DNA of 64,000 nucleotides from Pseudomaricurvus hydrocarbonicus (GTDB taxonomy: Bacteria > Pseudomonadota > Gammaproteobacteria > Pseudomonadales > Cellvibrionaceae). Both the position numbers and the translations under genes were made by a program. The notes under the pieces are model-generated. The model saw only the letters and a program-made list of their open reading frames with translations. It made no database searches and was not told the DNA's origin. Shown here piece after piece: positions 25,360 through 33,706 of this stretch; the first letter of the stretch is position 1; the number at the start of each line of letters is the position of its first letter. Location of the stretch: contig NZ_JAAONZ010000006.1 of the NCBI RefSeq assembly GCF_011602365.1, positions 186,001-250,000 on the forward strand, written 5' to 3'.

Positions 25360-26160
25360 ATGCACCCGCCCCGCCAGTTTTACCGCCGAGGTTTAAATCA
25401 CCTACAATCCAGCGCATCGCGCTCCGCGTCGGTGACCTTTGTGGATGTGCGAAAACGCTTTGGGTTTCGTTCTATCAGCATCGGTCGCTGGGTTAAAGCG
25501 GATGAGCGCGATCGTGCGGCGGGTCTTTTTTACGATGCCCTGGTGGACCTGATGGCCATCCTGCAGGGGCCAGAAACCCTCATCTCCATGCGCGGCGCCT
25601 TGTCGTTTCAATACGGCATTGGCGGCCGTCCGGGTATCTCCGCATTTTATGACCCCTCGGCAAGAAGTTTTTCCCTGGCCAAAAACGCCGGCCCCGGTTC
25701 GATTGCGCACGAATGGTTTCACGCCCTGGATCACTACCTGGCCGAGAAGGTGTTTAGCGATGCCGGCCGGGACATGTACGCCTCGGAAGCCTGGATGCAA
25801 GAGGCAACGCCGATACCACACCCCATCAACGATTGTCTCTTTGCCTGTTTTCGCGCCATTATGCTCGACGAGAACGGGGAGGGTCCCAGTGAGCTGGTGC
25901 GCATCTCGGTTCAAGTGGATAAGGAGCAGAGGAGTGACTATTTCAGCCAGCCGGTTGAGCTCTGTGCCCGCGCCTTTGAAGCCTTTGTGCAGGACGCCAG
26001 CATCAGCAATAATTTTCTGGTGGCGGGAACCAAAGCCACGGCAGAAGCACGCCGCGGACTCTATCCGATGGGTGCGCAGCGCGAGCGCATAAATGCGGCG
26101 TTTGGGGATTATTTTTTTGCATTGGGTCGCGCGCTGGCCAATACCGGGACTAACAGTTAA
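25360..26160 (+). CDS. CLCA_X-like protein with HExxH motif
   Basis: A 266-residue cytoplasmic protein I recognise as the CLCA_X type found in gammaproteobacteria. GSIAHEWFHALDHYL holds H117-E-x-x-H121, the zinc-binding pattern of gluzincin-like metallopeptidases, and the surrounding FGFRSISIGRWV and YDPSARSFSLAK resemble large polyvalent protein-associated (LPD1-like) domains. A third zinc ligand is not evident; candidates lie in the ELCARAFEAF helix, where a glutamate follows. No signal peptide. Function is unproven; peptidase activity is inferred from the motif only. It stands alone, 120 bases after the esterase. Confidence 0.72.
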   Translation: MHPPRQFYRRGLNHLQSSASRSASVTFVDVRKRFGFRSISIGRWVKADERDRAAGLFYDALVDLMAILQGPETLISMRGALSFQYGIGGRPGISAFYDPSARSFSLAKNAGPGSIAHEWFHALDHYLAEKVFSDAGRDMYASEAWMQEATPIPHPINDCLFACFRAIMLDENGEGPSELVRISVQVDKEQRSDYFSQPVELCARAFEAFVQDASISNNFLVAGTKATAEARRGLYPMGAQRERINAAFGDYFFALGRALANTGTNS

Positions 26161-26367
26161 GGCTTACTAACAGGTCCGCCTCGCTGATCGTTCATGCACA
26201 GCGCTTATGATATTAGTCTGGCTTATGTATCTCATCAAAAATGACGATTGGTTTTATATGTAGGTTGCCGTCACTATGCACCCCAACAACGGTTCTACGC
26301 TTTCCACCAATGGGAAACACAACCAAGAGCAGCCGACTTTCACGATGTATCCGAACGAGATTTTTCC

Positions 26368-27474
26368 ATGAGCGCACTATTTACGCCCTTTACCCTGAAA
26401 GACGTCACCTTGCGCAATCGCATCGCGGTGCCGCCCATGTGCCAGTACAGCGCCCGGGACGGCTTCACGAACGACTGGCATTTGGCACATTACACTACTT
26501 TGGCCCGAGGTGGTGCCGGGCTGGTGATTGTGGAGGCCACGGGGGTATCGCCTGAGGGCCGTATCAGCCCCGATTGTTTGGGACTGTGGGATGAGGCCCA
26601 CGTTGAGGGGTTGGCCCAAATTGCCTCGGCGATAAAACACGCCGGGGCGGTGCCCGGCATTCAAATAGCCCATGCGGGGCGCAAGGCCAGCGCGAACAAC
26701 CCGTGGGAGGGCGATGACCATATACCAGCTTCGGACCCTCGCGTCTGGACGCCTATAGCGCCTTCTGCCGTGGCGTTTGGCGAGGGCTTGTCGCGGGTTC
26801 CTGAGGCCATGACCCGGGAAGACATTGCGCGGGTCACGAGTGATTTTGTGGACGCTGCCCGACGTGCCCGCGATGCCGGATTCGAGTGGCTGGAGCTGCA
26901 CTTTGCGCACGGTTATCTGGCCCAAAGTTTCTTCTCGACCCACGCCAATCAGCGTAGCGATGAGTATGGGGGTGATGTCGCCGGCCGCAGCCGTTTCCTG
27001 CTGGAAACGCTGGCGGCGGTGCGCGAGGTCTGGCCGGAAAACCTGCCACTGACCATTCGTTTCGGGGTGATCGAATACGACGGTCGCGATGAAGAGACGC
27101 TGTCGGAATCCATTGAACTGGTGAAAGCCTTCCGCGATAACGGCACCGATTTCATCAGTGTCAGCATGGGCTTCAACACCCCGGACGCACAGATTCCGTG
27201 GGCGCCGGCGTTTCTCGCCCCGGTGGCCGAGCGAGTGCGTCGTGAAGCCAACATTCCGGTCGCCACGGCGTGGGGTGTGGATGAGCCGCACATGGCGGAG
27301 CGTACGGTGCAAGAGGGCCAGTTGGATCTTGTGATGGTGGGGCGCGCCCATCTTGCCAACCCACACTGGGTGTATGAGGCGGCCAAGCAATTGCAGATCG
27401 ACAAACCGGACTGGGTGTTGCCGGCTCCCTATGCCCATTGGCTGGAACGTTATCGGCCGACGCGCACGGCTTAA
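26368..27474 (+). CDS. Old-yellow-enzyme family NADH:flavin oxidoreductase (YqjM-like)
   Basis: A 368-residue FMN flavoprotein (TIM barrel). From ATG 26368: LFTPFTLKDVTLRNRIAVPP, MCQYSARDGFTNDWHLAHY, HAGRKAS and the substrate-binding FAHGYLAQSFFS, all typical of YqjM-like OYEs; the Cys of MCQYS modulates the flavin in this class. The reaction is NAD(P)H-dependent reduction of activated C=C bonds such as enones. The upstream in-frame extension to 26248 has no homology. Reduction of an unsaturated ketone before BVMO attack is a sensible role in this neighbourhood, but not shown by sequence. Confidence 0.92.
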   Translation: MSALFTPFTLKDVTLRNRIAVPPMCQYSARDGFTNDWHLAHYTTLARGGAGLVIVEATGVSPEGRISPDCLGLWDEAHVEGLAQIASAIKHAGAVPGIQIAHAGRKASANNPWEGDDHIPASDPRVWTPIAPSAVAFGEGLSRVPEAMTREDIARVTSDFVDAARRARDAGFEWLELHFAHGYLAQSFFSTHANQRSDEYGGDVAGRSRFLLETLAAVREVWPENLPLTIRFGVIEYDGRDEETLSESIELVKAFRDNGTDFISVSMGFNTPDAQIPWAPAFLAPVAERVRREANIPVATAWGVDEPHMAERTVQEGQLDLVMVGRAHLANPHWVYEAAKQLQIDKPDWVLPAPYAHWLERYRPTRTA

Positions 27475-27540
27475 TCAATCTGGCACGGCTTAATCAACTT
27501 CCGTACGACTTAATCAACTGCGTACGACTTAATCAAGACA
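27464..27540. repeat. Four 19-20 bp repeats spanning convergent stop codons
   Basis: Four units sharing ACGRCTTAATCAA start at about 27464, 27483, 27503 and 27522. The first contains the OYE stop codon and the last the LysR stop; TTAA is its own complement, so each copy offers TAA in both directions. Confidence 0.75.
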
Positions 27541-28428
27541 GCTGTTGATAATCAGCTCGCGCAGCCAGCGGTGGCCAGGATCGTGCTGGCTGCGTGGGTG
27601 CCAGCTCAAGACCTTGGTAAAGCCTGCAATGTGTAACGGCGGCTCGGTCAGCGCCAGACCCTGAGCCACGGCGACCAGGCGTCGCGGCACCACGGCGATC
27701 ACATCGGTTGCGCGCAGAATATCCGGCAGCAGTAAAAAATTGGGTACCGACAGCACCACCCGTCGCTCACGGCCGATGCGGGCCAGGGCATCGTCGGTGG
27801 GGCCGCGGAAATTACCGCCTTCGTAGGAGCCAAAGGCGTGGTCCAGGGCGCAGAACTGATCCAGGCTGAGTGAACGCTGAGTCGCCATCGGGTGGCCCTC
27901 ACGCATGGCGCAGACGTAATCTTCAGCGCCCAGTTCGTGGCTGTGCAGGTCGGCCGGTGCGGAGTCGATGGACATGAACGCCATGTCCAGCTGTCCCTGC
28001 TCCAGTTGGCTCTGTACCTGATCGTCTTTCAGGGGCAAGAGCGCCACGCGAATCCCCGGTGCCAGAGCCCGCAGCTGTCTCAAAAAAGGCACCACCACCG
28101 TGGCTTGAATATAATCTGTGGCGGCAATAGAAATCTGCAGTTCAGCTTGGGCCGGATCGAACTGGGGTGGCTGTAACAGCGCGTGAATGTCATCCAGTAC
28201 CCGCTTGACCTGCACCGCCATGTGCTCGGCCCGAACCGTCGGCACAATGCCATGGCGGGAGCGGATAAACAGCGGATCGTCGAAATTCTCTCTCAGGCGA
28301 GCGAGCATGCCGCTGACGGCGGGTTGCGTTAAGGCGAGCCGTTCCGCCGCCCGGGTGACGCTGCGCTCCTCCATCAGGGCATCGAAGGCTTTCAGCAGGT
28401 TTAAATCGAGCGATCTGAGATTAGCCAT
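27529..28428 (-). CDS. LysR family transcriptional regulator (NodD/NahR-like branch)
   Basis: A 299-residue LTTR. The winged helix is at residues 1-62: LRSLDLNLLKAFDALMEERS, VTRAAERLALTQPAVSGMLARLRENFDDPLFIR, then GIVPT, wording typical of the NodD/NahR/LinR branch that answers to aromatic or other small inducers. The periplasmic-binding-like effector domain fills the rest. It converges on the OYE gene and is divergent from the NTF2-like gene at 28696 with a 267-base gap, the usual arrangement for an LTTR and its target. Neither inducer nor regulon can be named. Confidence 0.9.
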   Translation of the reverse strand: MANLRSLDLNLLKAFDALMEERSVTRAAERLALTQPAVSGMLARLRENFDDPLFIRSRHGIVPTVRAEHMAVQVKRVLDDIHALLQPPQFDPAQAELQISIAATDYIQATVVVPFLRQLRALAPGIRVALLPLKDDQVQSQLEQGQLDMAFMSIDSAPADLHSHELGAEDYVCAMREGHPMATQRSLSLDQFCALDHAFGSYEGGNFRGPTDDALARIGRERRVVLSVPNFLLLPDILRATDVIAVVPRRLVAVAQGLALTEPPLHIAGFTKVLSWHPRSQHDPGHRWLRELIINSCLD

Positions 28429-28695
28429 GTTGATGAGGGCCCGCGAATGTAAGGTTGAATCTTATCGCCCACACTGTGTGATCACAAGCGCACGGCCGCG
28501 CCTCATACCTTGATTCAGATCCACCTTGCCGCCGGTCCAGCACAGCTGTTGTTTAGCAGAGGTAGTGTGTCACTACTTGTGCCTGGGGGTGATGACACTG
28601 TCCTCCCCTGGGTATGAGTGACCTGTCTCCTTGCTATCGGCAAATTGTCCCCAGTAGAATTGAGGCAATAATGATGAAAAGAAAAGGAGCAGAGT

Positions 28696-29193
28696 ATGTC
28701 AGAGTTGCTGGTCGCGGATTACGAAATCCGCCAATTGTACGCCCGTTTTATCGATGCCGTGTGGCGCAAGGATGGCGAGGCCTATGGGGATCTGTTCGCT
28801 GAAAACGGCGAGTGGAAACTGGCGGCCATGCACATGAAGGGGCGGTCGGAGATCCGCGCAACTTTTGGCAAGCTGCTGGGTTATACCGCCCAGGTGCAGA
28901 TGATTCTGGGGTTTCCGGTGCTTGAGGTGAACGGCGAGGAAGCCATAGCCCGCATCAACTGCACCGAAATCACCAAAATGCCGGACGGCAGTTCGTCCAT
29001 GGCGCAGGGGGTTTACTACGATCGTTTCGTCAAAGAAAACGGCCGCTGGGTGTTCCGCTGGCGGCACTTTTCGCTGGGGTATCGGGGGCCAATCGATTTT
29101 TCCGCAGAGCTGGTGAACGGGCCGGACTACGGTCCCTTCCCGGGCATGCCGGAGTGGGATGAAGTGACCCAAACCCGGTTAAAACAGGATTGA
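28696..29193 (+). CDS. SnoaL/NTF2-like family protein
   Basis: A 165-residue single-domain NTF2-fold protein: ADYEIRQLYARFIDAVWRKD, GDLFAENGEWKLAAMHMKGR, then FVKENGRWVFRWRHFSLGY. SD AAAAGGAG precedes the ATG. The fold is shared with ketosteroid isomerase, SnoaL cyclases and ring-hydroxylating dioxygenase beta subunits, but the short length and the first-strand DGEAYGDLF favour a SnoaL-like enzyme. Divergent from LysR and so its likely target; it converges on the SDR at 29249. Function unknown. Confidence 0.8.
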   Translation: MSELLVADYEIRQLYARFIDAVWRKDGEAYGDLFAENGEWKLAAMHMKGRSEIRATFGKLLGYTAQVQMILGFPVLEVNGEEAIARINCTEITKMPDGSSSMAQGVYYDRFVKENGRWVFRWRHFSLGYRGPIDFSAELVNGPDYGPFPGMPEWDEVTQTRLKQD

Positions 29194-29199
29194 GCCCAG

Positions 29200-29230
29200 C
29201 GCTCAACCGTGGTCAGTGCCTGGTTGAGCG
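29200..29230. terminator. Bidirectional hairpin between convergent genes
   Basis: CGCTCAACC/GGTTGAGCG, 9-bp perfect stem with a 13-base loop, in the 55-base gap between the NTF2-like gene and the SDR. No strong T-tract on either side. Confidence 0.5.
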
Positions 29231-29248
29231 TGTTCTAACCAACCTGGC

Positions 29249-30040
29249 TTAACCGCCGTGCATGCTGTCGGTGATGCCCAGATTCATTAACCCGCAGACC
29301 GCGTAGTTCTGACCGGTAATGAACTTGGCTTCGTCGGAGGCGAGAAAGGCGGTCATGTTGGCGATGTCATCCGGCTCGCCAAAACGGCCAAAGCCGGTGG
29401 ATTTAAACAGCGCTTCCATGGCCAGGTTCTTGCGCATTTGCGGCGGAATGCTGCGTCCGGCGTCGCTGCTGGTGGGGCCGGGCGAAACGCAGTTGATGCG
29501 CACTCCCTGACTCGAACATTCCTTCGCCAGCGCCTGACTGAACGCAATCACCGCGCCCTTGCTGGCGGAGTAGTCGGCCTGGCCGGCGGTGCCAATCATG
29601 CCCGCCACCGAGGCAATGTTGACGATACTGCCACTGCCGCGTTCGAGCATGTGATTGATCACTTGCCGACAGCTGTAGAGCACCCCCTTGAGGTTGGTGT
29701 TGAGCACATGGTCCCAGGTCTCTTCTTCCGATTCGCAGAAACGGGTCATCTTGCCGCGGGCACTGCCGCCGGCGTTGTTGACCAGAATGTCCACCCGGCC
29801 AAAGGTGTCCAGCACCTGCGCGAAGGTGTTTTTGACGCTGTCGTAGTGGCTCACATCCGTTTGTATGAACACACCTTTGCGACCGCGTGCTTCGATTTCG
29901 GTGACGACCTCGGCGGCGGGCTCTGCCGAGGTGGAGGCGACGATGACGTCGGCGCCTTCTTCGGCCAGTTTAATGCAAATGGCGCGACCGATGCCGCGAC
30001 CGCCGCCGGTGACAACGGCGATTTTGTTGTTCAGTTTCAT
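29249..30040 (-). CDS. SDR family oxidoreductase, FabG-like
   Basis: A 263-residue classical SDR starting MKLNNKIAVVTGGGRGIGRA, with NNAGG, active-site Ser in IASVAGMIG, YSASK, and TGQNYAVCGLMN near the C-terminus where most relatives have an NGG. In-frame codons up to 30145 would extend into the ThDP gene and read through a low-complexity repeat, so ATG 30040 is used. Last gene of the operon UGSC - partner - ThDP enzyme - SDR, 28 bases after the ThDP stop. Likely acts on the product of the ThDP enzyme, such as a hydroxyketone. That is inference from order. Confidence 0.88.
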   Translation of the reverse strand: MKLNNKIAVVTGGGRGIGRAICIKLAEEGADVIVASTSAEPAAEVVTEIEARGRKGVFIQTDVSHYDSVKNTFAQVLDTFGRVDILVNNAGGSARGKMTRFCESEEETWDHVLNTNLKGVLYSCRQVINHMLERGSGSIVNIASVAGMIGTAGQADYSASKGAVIAFSQALAKECSSQGVRINCVSPGPTSSDAGRSIPPQMRKNLAMEALFKSTGFGRFGEPDDIANMTAFLASDEAKFITGQNYAVCGLMNLGITDSMHGG

Positions 30041-30068
30041 GGTGTCTGTCTCAATAAAAAAATCTGTC

Positions 30069-31778
30069 TCAATAGAAAAAATCGTTGTACCAGGTGGAGT
30101 ACTCTTCGTGCCCGGGCACATCGCGTGCGTTGGCCACCGGATCAATCGGAATTTGAATCACCGCCGGTTTGCCGCTGGCCAGGGCGCGCGCAATCGCCGG
30201 CGCAATGTCTTCTTCGCGCTCGACAAACTCGCCGTGGGCGCCGTAGCCTTCGGCGACCTTATCCAGGCGCACCTGTTTGCCCCAGTGGGCTTCGGTTTCC
30301 GGTGAGTTTTCTCCCACCATGCCGCGGTAGCCGCGCACTTCGACGCCCCAGGCGTAGTCGCTGGCGACGATGCAAATCACCGGCAGGTTTTTGCGCACCG
30401 CGGTTTCCAGTTCGGAGGTGTGAAACAGAAACGCCGAGTCGCCGCTGATCAGCACCACCCGCCGGTCATTGCCCACCGCCAGTTGCGCGCCTATGGCGTA
30501 GGGCAGGCCCGTGCCCAGATGACCAAAATTTTGATTCCAGATGGAATCTTTGGGCGAGACCTGCGAATAGGTCCAGGTGTAGATGCTGGTGGCGCCACCA
30601 TCGCGGACAAACACCGCATCTTTGGGAATGGCGCCGGTGGCTTCCACCATCAGGCGGGCCGGGTGAATCAGATCCTGGCCGCTGGGAGCCGCCAGGCGTT
30701 GGGCAGTTTTAAACTCGGCGTGCATTTCGATCCAGCGGTCCACGGCGTTGGCGCGTTGGCGAGGTGTGTCCTTGAGGGCGGCGTTCAGCTGCGGCACGAT
30801 ATCGCGCAGATCACCCACGAGCGGCACGTCAATATGACGGTTGACCCCGATGCTCAGGGGATCGCTTTCCACATGGATCCATTGGCGCCCGGTGTTGCCT
30901 TTGGCCCAGTGGCCAGCGACACCATGGTGTACCGGCTCGCCAATTTCGGTGCCGATGGCAATCACCAGATCCGAGTTGACGATGGCTTCGACCCCCGCCG
31001 GAGAAAAACCACAGGGAAAGGTGCGGTCTTCGACACCGGCCAGAAACGAGCTGACCGGATAGGTGTGAATCACCGGGCTCTGCAGGTTGTGCGCCAGTAC
31101 CGCCAGGGCGTCGTGAGCGCGAGCGGTAAAAGCGCCCTGACCGATCAGCAGCAGCGGCATCTGCGCCCGGCGAATGAGTTCGGCGGCTGCGTCGATGGCC
31201 TGTTGATTGGCCGGTTGATGTACCAGCCGGTATTGCTCCGGCGCGGCGGGGGGCGGCAACTCGCCCAGCTCCGCCTGCATGGCGTTCATGGGAATTTCGA
31301 TGTAGACCGGCCCCGGGGTGCCCGACAGCGCCTGCCGAAACGCCTCGCGGATGATTTCGTCGGTCTGTTCCGGGTACTGAATCACACCCACGTATTTCAC
31401 CGCCTCTTCAAAATAGCGGTACTGATGGGTGTACTGTATGCGGCCGCGGCGCACTCGTTGCGCGGCGATCTGTGCGCGCTGGCCGCCAATAAAAATCACC
31501 GGCGCGTTTTCCTTGGCGGCGTTGATGGCGGCGGGCACCAGGTTGGCCACCCCCGGCCCCTGGTTGCCCACCACCACACCGGGGGTGCCGGTCATGCGCC
31601 ACAGGCCTTCGGCCATAAAGGCGCCGGCCTCTTCGTGGTGCGGGGCAATCACCTGCCAGCCGCGCTGTTCGGCGCGGATGAACATATTGAAAAAGCTGGG
31701 GTCGGGGATGCCGAAGAGTGTCTTAATCCCCTCGGCTTCCAGCAACTGCAGAACGCGCTCATAAACATGGACAGACAT
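30069..31778 (-). CDS. Thiamine-diphosphate-dependent enzyme, acetolactate synthase-like (paralogue 1)
   Basis: A 569-residue protein with the three ThDP domains in order: pyrimidine domain (VYERVLQLLEAEGIKTLFGI, catalytic Glu49 in PHHEEAGAFMAEG), central domain, and pyrophosphate domain (GDSAFLFHTSELETAV, then ASDYAWG). The usual GDG...NN cofactor motif is GDS...SD here, a variation seen with ND in some lyase and decarboxylase branches. It is a lyase, decarboxylase or carboligase on 2-oxo or 2-hydroxyacyl substrates, not a housekeeping IlvB, because no small subunit is near. Paralogue 2 at 41381-43117 aligns nearly end to end. It follows the UGSC partner by 12 bases; SD CGGAGC. Confidence 0.9.
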   Translation of the reverse strand: MSVHVYERVLQLLEAEGIKTLFGIPDPSFFNMFIRAEQRGWQVIAPHHEEAGAFMAEGLWRMTGTPGVVVGNQGPGVANLVPAAINAAKENAPVIFIGGQRAQIAAQRVRRGRIQYTHQYRYFEEAVKYVGVIQYPEQTDEIIREAFRQALSGTPGPVYIEIPMNAMQAELGELPPPAAPEQYRLVHQPANQQAIDAAAELIRRAQMPLLLIGQGAFTARAHDALAVLAHNLQSPVIHTYPVSSFLAGVEDRTFPCGFSPAGVEAIVNSDLVIAIGTEIGEPVHHGVAGHWAKGNTGRQWIHVESDPLSIGVNRHIDVPLVGDLRDIVPQLNAALKDTPRQRANAVDRWIEMHAEFKTAQRLAAPSGQDLIHPARLMVEATGAIPKDAVFVRDGGATSIYTWTYSQVSPKDSIWNQNFGHLGTGLPYAIGAQLAVGNDRRVVLISGDSAFLFHTSELETAVRKNLPVICIVASDYAWGVEVRGYRGMVGENSPETEAHWGKQVRLDKVAEGYGAHGEFVEREEDIAPAIARALASGKPAVIQIPIDPVANARDVPGHEEYSTWYNDFFY

Positions 31779-31790
31779 GGGCAGCTCCGC

Positions 31791-32939
31791 TTACGACTGG
31801 TCGGGGCCGGGCAAAATGGCCCGGGTCTGGGTCAGGCAGCTGCCAAAACTGTGGAAGCCGGTGGCGTGCAAGCCGCCGGTGCCGCCACAGCAAATGACCA
31901 GCACGTCCTTGGGCTCAACCGCCACATAGACGCGGCCGTTGATGACGCGATGCTGCGCTTCCAGCTGCTCGCGGTGTTTTGTCGTCAGGTGATCGGCGGC
32001 GATGCTGGCGTGCTGCCAGATCAGTTCCTGCACGTCTTCGAGATGGGGAATGTCGCGGTGGATGATCTCGGCCCACACCGGGTTGATGGCCACCATCATT
32101 TCGGCGAATGGCATGGCCGGGGAGAAACCGTTGGCGCCGGGGTAGGCCAGTGATTTGCCCGTCATCTCCAAAAATTCCGGCCCGGTTTGTGACGTGGTAT
32201 CAATGATGTTCTGGGTGCCCATGGTGCCGTAAACCGACACCGCATTACCGCTGACGCCGCGTCGCTCGGCAAACGGGGCCCAGGGCGAGCGCTCTTCCCA
32301 CTCACCGAACAGAATGCCGGGGAGTCGACCGGGCGAGCCGAAGGTGGTCTGGCAGGTGACTTGCACCTGCTGGCCGGCGACATTTTTGATCAGCAGACGA
32401 ATGGCCCGTCCGGCGGCGATGGACAGGGACGGCATGCCACCCAGGCAGCCGTGCTGGTAGGGAATGTCCAGCTGGTTGCGAATCGGTCCGTTGACCAGAG
32501 TTAGCGGCACCACCGGAGCGGTGGTGGCGTTGAGGCCGAACAGCTCGAAATTGGGATCGGCCAGACCTTCCAGCGCGGCAATGATGAGCGGCAGGGTGGC
32601 CGCCGGGGCACCGGCCATGACCGCGTTGATGGCGATTTTTTCCACGGTGCAATCGGCGTCGGTGGGCGGCAGTTTGCAGATCACTTCATCCGGGTAGCGG
32701 TTGCTTTGAGCCAGAAACGCGCGCACCCGACCTTCCGTCGGCGGAATCAACGGCAGGCCATCACCCCAGCCCTGTTGCATGGCGTAGCGGGTAAACGCCA
32801 TCACATCGTCGATTTCCGTTTCATGTCTTTGGCTCGACAGCCAGTCCAGCTCGCAGCCTTCGGGGCCACAGTCGCGCAGGTTGACTTGCTGGGCAGGTGA
32901 AGGGGTGTTGCTGGATGTGATGTTGATAGTGCGGCTCAT
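31791..32939 (-). CDS. Conserved protein of unknown function, UGSC partner
   Basis: A 382-residue protein with no domain I can name. Visible landmarks: CGPEGCELDWL near the N-terminus, QGWGDGLPLIPPTEGRVRAF (about 54-73), several Gly-rich segments (GCLGGMPSLSIAAGRAIRLL; QTTFGSPGRLPG) and a C-terminal VICCGGTGGLHATGFHSFGS. Cysteine pairs at both ends (CGPEGC; CC) would suit thiol or metal chemistry. Its start overlaps the UGSC stop codon as ATGA, so the two are translationally coupled and probably form one functional unit. I recall such proteins beside UGSC genes elsewhere, but their activity is undescribed to my knowledge. Confidence 0.75.
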   Translation of the reverse strand: MSRTINITSSNTPSPAQQVNLRDCGPEGCELDWLSSQRHETEIDDVMAFTRYAMQQGWGDGLPLIPPTEGRVRAFLAQSNRYPDEVICKLPPTDADCTVEKIAINAVMAGAPAATLPLIIAALEGLADPNFELFGLNATTAPVVPLTLVNGPIRNQLDIPYQHGCLGGMPSLSIAAGRAIRLLIKNVAGQQVQVTCQTTFGSPGRLPGILFGEWEERSPWAPFAERRGVSGNAVSVYGTMGTQNIIDTTSQTGPEFLEMTGKSLAYPGANGFSPAMPFAEMMVAINPVWAEIIHRDIPHLEDVQELIWQHASIAADHLTTKHREQLEAQHRVINGRVYVAVEPKDVLVICCGGTGGLHATGFHSFGSCLTQTRAILPGPDQS

Positions 32940-33502
32940 GCCAAGGCCTCCTTACGTGGGTGGGTATCGACCCCCATGGTGTGTTGCACGGACTGCAGGT
33001 GTTCAAACGCCACCGGCTCAACTTCTGCGCGCCGTTTTTCGTTCAGCGGGTAGGGCAGAATATGAATGCGCAAGCCGGAGCGGCCACCGCGGGCGGCCAG
33101 TTGATGGCCCAGCTCTTTAAACACTTCGGTGCAGATGGCGGTGGTGGGCAGACCTTTATTGGCAGCCGATAACGCGTCGCGAATGGTCCAGCCGGTGCAG
33201 GAGCCGCAGTTGCCCAGACCGACGACGGCAATGTCGATTGAGTCGAGAAATTCATCCAGGGCTTTGGCGACCTTTTCGCCTTCGGCGCCGGTGCGTCCCT
33301 GGTGGGAGCGCCAGAATTTGACAGTGGCACCGGCTTTTTCAAATTCCGCGGCCCAGATTTCAGCGATCCAGTCCCAGGCGCGCCAGATTTCATCCAGCCG
33401 GAAGCCGATGGTTTTGCCGGTCAGTGGGCCGGCGTCGGGGCCGGGTGAAGTAATGTCGTCTGCGCGAATTGCTGTGGGGTCGAGCACATTGCCAAGAGCC
33501 AT
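32936..33502 (-). CDS. UGSC family protein, cysteine (CGSC) form
   Basis: A 188-residue protein. The sequence VVGLGNCGSCTGW places C99-G-S-C102 where the UGSC family of marine (seleno)proteins has Sec-Gly-Ser-Cys; the codon here is TGC, so this is the Cys homologue and needs no selenocysteine machinery. The C-x-x-C-like pair after a beta strand and before a helix (TIRDALSAANKG) suggests a redox-active thiol site, but the family reaction is not known. First gene of a four-gene operon, divergent from an IclR regulator with a perfect palindrome between the two. Confidence 0.8.
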   Translation of the reverse strand: MALGNVLDPTAIRADDITSPGPDAGPLTGKTIGFRLDEIWRAWDWIAEIWAAEFEKAGATVKFWRSHQGRTGAEGEKVAKALDEFLDSIDIAVVGLGNCGSCTGWTIRDALSAANKGLPTTAICTEVFKELGHQLAARGGRSGLRIHILPYPLNEKRRAEVEPVAFEHLQSVQHTMGVDTHPRKEALA

Positions 33503-33646
33503 AGCGGTTCTCCCTTAAAGCGGTTGTAGTGTGTTATTAGTGAGCAATTAACGATGACGCCGTGATTCAATGGTGATGGCATCGTCAGCGGGTTTCGTCA
33601 GTCGCTGTGATTGTTTTTCGCCTTGGGTTCAGAAAATGTTTGATCT

Positions 33647-33668
33647 ATAGTCCAAAATATTGGACTAT
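33647..33668. promoter_or_regulatory. IclR-type operator between UGSC operon and IclR gene
   Basis: ATAGTCCAA-AATA-TTGGACTAT: 9-bp perfect arms around a 4-base centre, in the 204-base divergent region, 39 bases before the IclR start. A degenerate second copy (GTTCAAATATTTGGATTATT) follows at about 33672-33691. Likely binding site of the adjacent IclR protein, controlling both directions. Confidence 0.65.
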
Positions 33669-33706
33669 TAAGTTCAAATATTTGGATTATTATGGGGTTG
33701 CCTTAG

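Noticed and set aside
29438-30448. 336-codon plus-strand frame opposite the SDR and ThDP end
   Set aside because: Shadow of the SDR with low-complexity Arg/Pro-rich tail and no start signal.
30420-32153. 577-codon open frame on the plus strand opposite the ThDP and UGSC-partner genes
   Set aside because: Opposite strand has two recognised proteins; the frame is rich in His, Gly, Arg and Val as expected of an antisense shadow in GC-rich DNA.
33187-33215. A true selenocysteine UGSC protein
   Set aside because: The relevant codon is TGC, not TGA, and no in-frame TGA occurs in the gene.
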